NCBI GenBank assembly: GCA_963669975.1
Contig: CAVLJG010000009.1
Span: 88,553,665-88,617,664 of the forward strand
Source: Acanthoscelides obtectus
Lineage: Eukaryota > Arthropoda > Insecta > Coleoptera > Chrysomelidae
Direction: 5' to 3'
DNA length: 64,000 nt
A program made the position numbers and the translations under genes. The notes beneath the pieces are model-generated. The model did no database searches and was not told where the DNA came from. It saw only the letters and a program-made list of their open reading frames with translations. Below, piece after piece: positions 12,001 to 24,000 of this stretch; position 1 is the first letter of the stretch; the number at the start of each line of letters is the position of its first letter.

Positions 12001-15000
12001 TGAAGTGCACAACTCCTTTCATGGCCAACCTATGTGTGACACGGTGTTGCACGCAGAAAATGATTCTAAAGTAGGTTGTTTTACTGATCGGCCACGCTTT
12101 TCTAACGCTTTCTAGCGAAGAAAGTACTTATATCCAAAAGTCATAAAAAGTTCCTATAAACATGATGATGATGATAAAAATTGATGTACTGAACCTTGTT
12201 TTGTATCTTTTCCGAGTGCGCGATCATCTCTGCTCGACAGTCTACTCGACCCTAAAAAATGCTGAATGCGCTTTATAATTGCATGATCAAACGAACTTAC
12301 CTGTAAGTGATGTTCGATCTTAATTCTCCTCGTCGAAGTAAATATTTAGAATACATATCCCCATATATTCCTTGTTCTCGTGGTGGTTGGGTACTACTAC
12401 GAGGGTACTACGATATGCATTCTAAATGTTTATTTCGACGAGGACGGAACATAATCAACTTCAACGGTTTTTATCTCACAACGCTTGGGGTTTAGGAGGT
12501 TGTGCCCATTGAGACATTTGTTCAGTACGGTGAGGAATGCAGGATTATCAAGCAATTAAGTCCGATATTCACATTTTTATCATTATGTACTCTCTACTAA
12601 CCCCTATACATACTAGTATTATAAATGCGAAAGTGTGTAGATAGCTTAGGGTGTTTCCTGTCCAATGTAGATGTTATATGTTCCGTTTTCACGCAAGTAA
12701 TATGCCGATACGATACGAGCCTTTCATTGCCTGCCTCCTGAAAGTAAACAGAACGTTGGCATGACTGGCCGCCGGCGTCGCCAAGGTCACTTCCGGTACC
12801 TACTTTTGCTCGAAAGCGGATCGAACGGAAAAAAAATCTAATTGCACAGAAGGTTACGATTATAATTATCTGCAGCACAGTTGAAAGTTACAGTATTCGC
12901 ATATTTTATAGCCGCCGTTATATAACGAGATATTACGGAGGATTTTTCCGATTCGGGAGGTCAAGAATTGCCGCGGAGACCGAGGAGATTGACACTCCAG
13001 GGATTTTTGATCCGGTTTATCGAGTACGAGCGGGTGCGGGTGGCAGTCGTACCGCTCTATTTACGATGGCGTCCGATCAGAAAGTGACTGAGAAAATTTG
13101 TCAAGTAGATTGACTGAGTACGGTAGCCTGACTAAGTTGCCAAAAACTGTTGCGCGTCTATACATATATAAATAATAATCTACAGGCTGTTTCAGTTTAT
13201 TGTTGCATAACTTTAAGATTCGATAGAACTTTTAAAATTAATGCACAAAGTCTATATAAACATGGGTCGAAAAATGCGTGGCTTCCTTAAATTTACTTTT
13301 TAAAATAGTTTTTTTTAAATATTTCGAACAATATTTGATGTATAACAGTGAAAATTGGTATACAATGGTTTTTTAGTACGACAAAACGAACCATGGGCAT
13401 AGTTTTACTGTAGCCGCTAGAGGGCGCTCTCTACTGTACCTGTAGTGTATTAAAATGACCGAAAAATTTTTCTTAGTGCAATTTTTTGCTTTTCGAATAA
13501 AAAAACTGATTCTTCGCACTTTTCTGCATAAAAAAGCTCTCCTGTGAGTTTTCGTTATAGTTAGCCGTTTTTGAGATATTTTGATTTTTAAGGTTCGATG
13601 CATTATTTATGGGAAAATAATATTTTTCTACATTTTCGATTTGGGCATTACAAGTAATTAAGATGATCGTTTAGATTGTGTTTTTAAACACAGCAATAAT
13701 TCCTAACTCCAAATAAACACAAAAAAACAATATTAATTTGTTTAATTTTCCAATACTATTTTTAACAAATTGAATTAATTATTTACAACTAAAATGCTAT
13801 TGGATAGAATTTTAAAAGTTCTATCGAATCTGAAAGTTATGCAACAATAAACTGAAACACCACAGTTGGCCCCGAGTAACTGCTTTTTACCAATTTTTCG
13901 TCCCTAATTTGGCACCACGACCCTTTAAAGTGATAATCAAATTTAGCCCTCAAAATTACCTAGATCTACAGAGCCTACGTTTTTTCGGTCGCTGAAACCG
14001 CTGAATATCATGCTCCACCATCTGCCATCCGTAACTCAAAATTCGCTCGTCTTAGGGTTAGTTTTTTCGCTCGGGGGTGCAGAGATCTTTTTGACGACAA
14101 ATTCGGAATCAACGTCGACAAATATATGACAATATATGCTGTATGAGCTTGCTTCACATTAAATCTAATCTGCAGCTTCATAGAAAAGGAAACGATTTAG
14201 CAAGGTTTTCCTAGTTCGAAACGAACGAACGATATTCAGCCTACAATACGGTATGTTCACCTGATGTCAGATCATTCTTCCTGAGGTCATTTTTTAAAAT
14301 AATCAGTCACTGACAAAAAGTCGTATCACTCCGAACTTGTAATTACTAATTAAGGTAGAAAGGCTAAATTAATAATTTCTCACATGGCAAGCTGGACGGT
14401 TCACCTGCGATTCTTGTCAATTCTCGGAAACGAATTAGTTCTTGAAAAGAAACTGAAGGTATTTTGCCTTGAAAACAACCATGTTAGAAAGTAAGCGGCG
14501 GCAAGAAAGCGTTTACCAATTCAATGCTTCCATTAAATCAATCTACTAATCAATAATAAAAATTGACAAGTTACATATATTTTATAACCATAAAATGTCG
14601 CGTACAGAGTGACATACGAATCGTAAGCAATTAAAACACAGAACAATCCGATTTTTGTACTTCCTAAAGTTAGTGGAACTAGGCAGATTGTTCCACGACC
14701 TTGACACCCTGATTTTTGCATACATGACTAAATTTTAAACCTGTGCTGTTTATTTTTAGGTTCAGGCTTGCTTTTAGATGTCTTCGCTTTTCTTTATTGC
14801 AAAATATACTAAGTGACATATAAATCCGAACACCCAGTTTAAATGGTTTTATTTTAATAAAATTTTATATAAGTACTTAATGAAGCATAATAAGTAAATG
14901 ATAAAAATTTCAAAATGATTGCACTGCTTTAAAGCCCTTTGACCTTTAATAATGTGTGGATGCACCCTGATGTGCTGCGCATTCTCCAACGCGCCTAGGC

Positions 15001-18000
15001 ATGCTTCTGATCAGGTGGTCAATGTCCTCCTGTGGTATCTCATTCCAGGCAACCACCAACTCCTCTCGAAGTGCTTCTAGAGTCTGAGGAGGACGTTGCA
15101 AATTGAGCAATCTCCTACCCATCATATCCCACACGTGCTCAATTGGGGATAAGTCGGGAGACCTTGGTGGCCATGATAACAATGTGACATCATTATGTTG
15201 AAAGAAGTCTATTGTGACTCTTGCAACATGTGGTCGGGCATTATCTTGTTGGAAAGTTGGATCTGCCAGGGTGTCAAGATAGGGTAAAAGATGGGGTTCT
15301 AGAAGTTCGTGGATTTAACGCTGCGCGTTCATGTTACCTCTGATGAAGATTAAAGGTGACCTGGAACCATAAGCTATAGCACCCCAAACCATAACTCCAA
15401 CAGTGTGATGAACATGTCTTTCAACAAAAAACTGTGGAATCCTCGTTTCACCACGTCGCCTTCTAACCCTGGCACGACCATCGTGCTTGCCTAAACAAAA
15501 TCGAGACTTGTCACTATAGACAATACTGTTCCATTCCTGATCCCAGAGTGACCAACAAGCCAAAACTTCTCATTCGTCGGTAAACACTTCGCATGCCAAT
15601 AGGTCTTCCGTGTTCTGCAAACCATTCATTTGCAATGGACCTGGTAGTGGAGAAACGGTCCCTTAAGGCCAATAATCTTAGGCGGCGATCTTCACGGTCT
15701 GTTGTTCTACGGCGGCGTCCAGTGCCCCTTGCTCTTTGCGTACGGCCTTCTCGAAGCCATGCCTGACAACACCTAACCACAGTGTCTACACTTCTTCGCA
15801 CTCTAACTGCAACTGCCCGAAAAGAAAGTCCAGCTTCCCGAAGTCCCACTATACGGCCCCTATCAAACTCACTAAGTTGACGAAATCGTACAGGTCTCCG
15901 TACTCTAGGCATCGTAACCGATCGTAAAGGATGTCAAGAACCAATATCCGCCAACGTTGATTCTTTACTGCGGCTGAAATATTTATTTTTAGAGCGTTAG
16001 TGAATTAAAAAAAAAAGCAGTATAAAAACCGGAATGTCCAACTGGTAAGGCTGAACATTTTTTCACTTGTTATTTACAGTAAGATAAATACATTCACCAA
16101 CTTTTATTAAAATAAAACCATTTAAACTGGGTGTTCGGATTTATATGTCACTTAGTATACATTACGTTGAATTTTTGAGGATTGAGTTTCATGTTATCAA
16201 TAGCAGAATAATTATTAATACTTTCGAGATCAACATTTATTTTAGCCTCGGCAATTTCAAAATGATCAGGTAGAAAGCTTAACAATAATCGGCATAACAA
16301 GCTACACTCGAGTTCATAATTTTCACGACCAAATCAAATGTATTGTATATTAAGAACAAGAGGGGCCCTAGGACTGAACCTTGTGGTGCTCCGTAAATTT
16401 GAAATACTTGCTCCCAGAACCACCTGTCGCTTTTTGTCTTTAACATATGACGCTAGGAAACCAGAAATGCCTGGGAGGCTATCTACACCTCGCGCATTAG
16501 ATTTTATTATTATAATAGCATCAACTAAAACTAGCCGAAACGACAGACCGTTTGGTAGAGGTTGACCAGCTATCGAAACTATGGCACTTCTTGTTAGTCA
16601 ACGTACAGCACCGAGTTTTACAAATTGAAGTTCTATCTTTATACTGTTCTTCTCGAACCAGCATATACAGTTCCGTTTCGAGACTTTTTATGTTCGCATT
16701 GAGGTTACAGAAGTAATAAACGTCTGTCCAGTTCAGTGCGAAACTATGAATCGCCGTCGTTACAGACTAGATAGACATCGAATCAGTTGTGAAACTAACA
16801 TCAGCCAAGGATAAGAGCGCTATTAATTCATTAGCATTGCTCAACGGAATATAACAACTGGTGTAAGATGTCGATATTCTTTAAAACATGGCAGCTCTTT
16901 TGTTTATTATATATACGAAGTGTTGACGAAAGTATCGAGTCAATGCGGGTGTCCCGCAGGTACCGGTCTTGGGTCCAGCACATTTTACTAGTAACACTGA
17001 ACATACGAGGTGTTTCAGTTTATTGTTGCATAACTTTAAGATTCGATAGAGCTTTTAAAATTGATGCAGAAAGTCCATATAAACATGGGTCGAAAAATGC
17101 GTGGCTTCCGAAATACAGGGTGTTTAAATTTACTTTCTAAAATAGTTTTTTTTAAATATTTCGAACAATATTTGATGTATAATAGTGAAAATTGGTATAC
17201 AAGGGTTTTTTGGTACGAAAAAACGAATCATGGGCATAGTTCTACTGTAGCCGCTAGAGGGCGCTCTCTACTGTACCTGTAGTGTATTAAAATGACCGAA
17301 TATTTTTTCTTAGTGCAATTTTTTGCTTTTTGAATAAAAAAAATGATTCTTCGCACTTTTCAACATAAAAAAGCTCTCCTGTGAGTTTTCGTTCTAGTTA
17401 ACCGTTTTTGAGATATTTCGATTTTTAGGATTCGATGCATTTTTAATCATTTATGGGAAAATGATTTTCTTTACATTTTCGATTTGGGCATTACAAGTAA
17501 TTAAGATGATCGTTTAGATTGTGTTTTTAAACACAGCAATAATTCCTAACTCCAAATAAATACAAAAAAAAACAGAATATTAATTTGTTTAATTTTCCAA
17601 TATTATTTTTAACAAATTATGTTGGAGAATTGGATGTCGTCTGTTTGGAAATCTTCGTGCGTAACTATTCTCTGGCTGCTTCTGCTGCGTTTCCATTTAC
17701 AAAGACATACACAAAATGAATATCCGCTAACTCTTGATTGGAGAATAAAAGTGGCATTTTTATAAAACTTACAAAAAAAACAGGTAAAAGAAACTAGATT
17801 TCGTGCATTCACAATTGCAAAAATACGTTTCAGGTTTCAACAGACAACAAAACTAACTGTCAACTAATTGACGTTTAACCTTATTCTGCTTTCAATTTCA
17901 AAAATATTTGCAGGCACAGCCTACGTCTAAAAATTATCGAGATACCGACTTTTTAACGTTATTTTATCATAAATAATTAAAAATGCATCGAACCTTAAAA

Positions 18001-21000
18001 ATCGAAATATCTCAAAAACGGCTAACTATAACGAAAATCTACAAGAGAGCTTTTTTATGTTGAAAAGTGCGAAGAATCAGTTTTTTATTCAAAAAGCAAA
18101 AAAAATGCACTAAGAAAAATTTTTCGGTCATTTTAATACACTACAGGTACAGTAGAGAGCGCCCTCTAGCGGCTGCAGTAAAACTATACCCATGGTTCGT
18201 TTTGTCGTACCAAAAAACCCTTGTATACCAATTTTCACTGTTATACATCAAATATTGTTCGAAATATTTAAAAAAAACTATTTTAGAAAGTACATTTAAA
18301 CACCCTGTATTTCGGAAGCCACGCATTTTTCGACCCATGTTTATATAGACTTTATGCATTAATTTTAAAAGTTCTATCGAATCTTAAAGTTATGCAACAA
18401 TAAACTGAAACACCCTGTATATGCCAAAAATTATTAAAATCGGATAAGCATACGTAGATGTTTACCTTTTTCCGTCACTCAGTATACATATATGCTAATT
18501 AAAATAAATCATTTGATCTTTTACATTACAAGCATGTATTTTCAATATCTAATAATTTTCAATGCAGATTTTACTAGGAAGCTGAAATAGTTGCTGGTCA
18601 TCCGATTTTTGCACGCAAAGACTTTGCCACCTTCCTTGAGGCGGGAGTGGAAAAGTGGATTCCAGGTCTAGAAGAATGCGTAGAAAAAAATAGCGACTTT
18701 GGAGAAAAATAACTTAAAGATCAAAGTTTCCATTGGTAATCTTGTTTTTTCGAATAAAAAATTTCTTGTGCCTTGAAAAAAAGCGGGAACCTTATTTTTG
18801 AAACTACCATATATTTTCAATCAAGTGTCGGTGCAGTTTACGTAATTCAAAAATTGACCATTTTGGACGCCGACCTCTCCTTGAACTGGGTGCTTTTTTT
18901 TGTTGTATATTAATATTTTGTATGATTCAATAGGCTATGTGAATAAAAAGCTACTGACAGGTTGTGGACCTCTGTTATAGATATAATATTTGGGTTTACG
19001 TAAGGTAATAAAAAGTTCGCAAAATTGTGCGAATAACGTTTCAATGTCAAGTGACACAGGTGTTATGTCAAACGCCTTGTCGTGTAACGTTATTCGGGGT
19101 GATTCAATAAGAGCTGGACACCATGAGGCTACCTGTGCACTGTATCTCATAATGATAATAACGTAGAACTAAATATCAGTGAAATATCTGAAGCAGTTCT
19201 GAAAATATTACTTATATATATGGCGAGTTTCTGCTACCTAAGGTCGCTTCTCGCAACCCATACGCCATCGTATCCTATCGTTCCAGTCTCCTTCATGTAG
19301 TCCTCTACTTTCCATTGCGGTATGGATGTTTGAAATCCATTTTCTTCGTGGTCTTCCTCGTTTATTTCTTTGTGCTGGTGTCCATTTCCAAACCCTTAAT
19401 GGTATCCTTTCTTCGTTCATTCGTTGCAGGTGTCCATACCATTTTAACTGCCTCTCTGTTATATCGTCCATTATTGTATTTTCGACTTCCATTCTTTCTC
19501 TGATGGTCCCATTTCTAACATGGTCAAGTAAAGTTAAACCGGAACATCTTCTCCAGTACATCATTTCGGTTGAGAGAAGCTTTTGTGACATATTTTTATC
19601 TACAACCCACGCTTCTGACCCATACGTCAGTACTGGCTGAATCATAGCCTGATATATAATTTTTTTTGTTTTCTTTGTTAGGTTCTTACTCCACAAGATC
19701 GGATGTAGTGCTTTAATCATATTTTTCCTTTTCCTATTTTCCTTAGTATGTCTTTATTATCCTTTCCGCTTTCATCTATTGTAACTCCTAGGTACTGGTA
19801 CTGTCCGCCGTTTTCTATTTTTCCGCTTTTTGTTTCGATGTCTTGTCCTGTGCCTCCTATAGTCATGTATTGTGTCTTTTGTATATTTATCTCCAAACCC
19901 CATTTAGTGAATTCTTCTATAAGTTTGTTTATCATGTAAGTCATGTCTTGCTGGTCTTCTGCAAAGACTACCTGATCATCTGCAAAGAGGATTGTATACA
20001 AGTGAAAGTCCTCTAACCATATCCCCATGGGGCTGCACTTTCTTATCCACTGTTTTAAAGCGCTGCAGAGATAAATTTTAAACAGGGTTGGAGAGAGGCA
20101 GGAGCCCTGCTTAACACCTTTTGTTTGTGGGAAAGCCTCAGAAATTTGATTTCCGACTTTAACGACCACTTGATTTTCTCTATACATTGCTTTTACGGCG
20201 TTTATGTATTTGCTATTTATGCCTGCTTCTTTCATTGCGATCCATAATTTCTGCAAAGGGACGGAGCCGAATGCCTTGCGGAGATCTATAAAAGTAGCGT
20301 GTAGCTCCATTCCTCTTGCTAATCTCTTTTCTGTCAGTTGTTTTATTGTAAATAAAATATTACCTAATTTCCATTTTTTTTTTCCTAAAACTTCAACATC
20401 CCGAGTTTTTGTAAGGAAACATTTTTGGACTATAGTTTATAAAACAAACTAACATTAATTTTTCATGTAGATTCACACCCTTAAATATTCGCATATCATT
20501 AAGGAACACCCTGTGTAAAATAAAGCTTCCAAATCGATTGAAAATGTACATTTTGGAATGACCATTCATGAAAAGTTTTTGTCAAAGGACACGTCGTATG
20601 GCTTTAGAAAAGTCGATCGAAATCATAATCTCAATGAAAATTCTACCTTAAAATCGGCTTGTCTGGTCAGCCTGTGGTCGCGCGCCGTTAAGCGTAGAAA
20701 ATGAGTTTTTTTAGCACGGCTCGATTGGCCATTAAAATAAATGCATTCGATTTGTTCAGGAATTGGACGATGAACAACGGGTCCAGTTCCAATCGAGCTT
20801 GAACGTAAAGTTGGCCGTGGCAGTGACATATAATCGTATTACGTATCATTACACGCTCGGCGATTTAACTGAATTAACACGTTATTTGGTTAATAGATTG
20901 ACTTTGTATACTTTATCTGAAGTCACTTGAAACACTGTGAAATACCGGGTGCGTTTTATATATCTATATTTAACACGCTCTGTTGCTGCAAAAATCGCCA

Positions 21001-24000
21001 AATTTCGCAGCAAATATAAGATCAAAGATAGTTTCACCGGTCCACGTGGAGTAAAGCACGCCTATGCGTGGACATAGCCAATGAGAAAGCGTGTATTTCA
21101 GAGCTCGGAACAAGTGCAGGTGGCTACTGAAAATTGAAACAGTTTAGCCAGTGCCGTGTAGCGGTGAATAAACGTGTTTCTTTAGTCTGTCCGTGTTTTT
21201 TCATAGATTTTATTAGTTTGTGTGTTTTTGACTTTTGAATACTCGGTTTACTTGTTGATTTAATTGTTGTGTTGATTGTTCTTGTATGTCCTAAATATGG
21301 CTCTTTGGAGACCTTGGGAAAATGCTTCAAGCCACGAGGAGATGGTTGATGAACCTGTGCAGGCAGAATTCTTTCATAAAGATTTAGAGGAACAGACCCA
21401 AAGAGTAATCCTAAATATGTATGATTGTCTGAAAAACGAAAATTCAGATTCCTCGCAAAATCAAATTTTAAACAGAATTTGTATCCTGACAAAAATCAGT
21501 CGGTCTACCATTTATCGGGTTATAAAAAGGGGAGATGTAGTCAACCATTCCTTCCACAGAAAGCGCATAGGGCAAAAATTAAAAAGAATAGACGTGGGTT
21601 TTCAGGAAGATATTCGTCGTATAATATACGGATTTTATAAAGAAAATTTGGTGCCCACGTTGGAAATGATACGGGATAAATTAAAAGATTATCCTGAAGA
21701 TTTTTATAATTACAAATGCTTAGACTCACTGCACTGTATTGTAAAACTGTGTGGTTTTCAATACAAAAAATTAGATAAAAGAATGGTGATTATGGAGTCG
21801 TCTCGAATCGTTGAATTGCGCCAAGAATTTTTGCACAAAGTTAAAATCTATAGAGAGCAGAAAAGAAATCTGATTTACCTGGATGAAACGTGGTATGATA
21901 CCCATGATGTTGTGCAGTACGGCTGGGTTGACGACAGCAACAAGTGCATTTTAAATGCACCATGCAACCGTGGAAAACGAATCATTATTCTCCATGCTGG
22001 CAGTGAAAATAGATTTATACCTAATGCCTTGCTGTTATCTGCCAAAAGTATCAAAGAATCATGTGCCGACTATCATGAGGACATGACCTCCGACTTATTT
22101 GAAAAGTGGATAGAGCAGCAGTTAATACCAAACATTTCCCCAAATTCAGTGATTATTATGGACAATGCGCCATACCATTCCCGACAGAAAAACAAAATTC
22201 CGAATACAGGCACAAAAAAACAAGACATTATTGATTTTATGAAGGATAAGGGAATGGAAATACCACAAAATTCAACCAAAGCCATATTATTGGATCTTAT
22301 TAAAAGACAAAAATTTGAAAAAGAGTATGTTGTTGACAATCTGCTTCAGCAAAATGGCCATGAAGTATTACGTCTACCTCCCTATTACTGCATTTTTAAC
22401 CCGATTGAGTTGGTCTGGGCTGCTTTAAAAAAAAAGTAAGAAAACATAATCAGACCCCTCAATTAAGTGAATCGCTATTGGCCACAATAAGAGATGCAGT
22501 ATCTCATATTGCTGCCACAGACCTATGGAAGCAGTGTTCTAGGCATATTATTGAAAAAGAAAATGAATATTGTATTTTGCCTCCTGTAAATCCCGTTGTA
22601 ATTCCTCTACAAGATGACTCTAACGACAGCTCCGAAGGCGAGGATGATATATAAATACCTATAATGTAAGTCTTTATATACCTTTTTATATACCTACCTG
22701 CTATGTAAATATTTGCCTATGTCAAACGTTGGAATTCTGTAATTTTTCCATTTCTTAACTTTCAGTCAACATAAATTAAACTCCCAATATAAGTATTTTT
22801 TATCCCAAATCAAAAAAATAAGAAGATAGTAAAATCCATTTATTGTGATATAAAAACATTATTATTATCGTTCTAAATAAATGACCGCACGCCTATGATA
22901 CGTCATGAAATTACAAAGGACGCGCCGACCAAAGGTTTTTATGCTATTTCAAGTGACTTCAGATAAAGTATACTTCCATGGAGGTACCAAAGAAAACGGA
23001 TGAGTCAAATAATAACAATAAGGTAGGTTCACTTAGGTGCGATGAATCTTTGACCTCTTCATATCAGATTAAACTGGCTTTGCAGCCTGGAAATTTCTAC
23101 CCAAATTCAAGTCTCAGAACAGACAGAGATATCGACTTACGATATTCGGGGAAGAGGAAGTCTGTTGCCATGGCCTTCGCGACCACCTGACCTAACTTGT
23201 CTTGATTTTTGTTTATGGGGTCGCTTAAAGGTCGTGGTGTTTCAGACTCAACCTACAACCTGAGAAGATATGAAAAACCGGATTCGTAATGCAACACGTA
23301 ACATACCGAGAGCCGACATTAAAGCTGCAGTTTTGTCTACCCGTGAGTCTCAGGAATGCATAGAGCGTGGTGGTCAGCATTTCGAGCATTTAAAACCTTT
23401 CCATGTTTTTCATGGCCACAGCTTAATAATAAAAAGAAGTTCCAGATAAATTAGTAATAAAACTTTCTTTGGCCTAAATTTGTGGTTCGGAAGAATAAAT
23501 AGAGATGTGAACGTGTTTAGACATCACTTAGCTACTTTTTCATGAAAAAAATCGTAGCAATGCATTTAATTTTTTTGAGAAAATCGACCGTTTCTATCGG
23601 AATAACGGAAAACGCCCTCTAGCGGCCACATGTGAAACTAACTAAATTTCAAATAGTATAAAATTTGTAGTCCAAGAACTGCTCTTATCAACTGGCCCAA
23701 GGTTGTTAAAATCTGCGATGATACAGGGTGTTTTTTACGGAAACCTTAGAATACCCCCACCACTTTATATTTAGAGATACAGCAAAAATTGTCAAACAAA
23801 AAAGATTCGGATTATCCTCGAATTTAAAGATCAGGTATTTTTTGTAAGGTTAATAAAACGGAATTCACAGAAACATCACTTTTTTAGAAAATATTTTCCA
23901 GATTTTCTTTTGGCGGTTTTTGCTACCCTGTACACGTCATGTAACATCCAAAAAAACGTAATCAGTCTACAAAATTTTCTCGATTACAATACTGAAGTAA

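Noticed and set aside
17609..17812. 67-codon minus-strand ORF inside the palindromic element, considered as a transposase remnant
   Set aside because: No catalytic or zinc-binding pattern that holds up; Cys residues are not spaced like a THAP or zinc finger.
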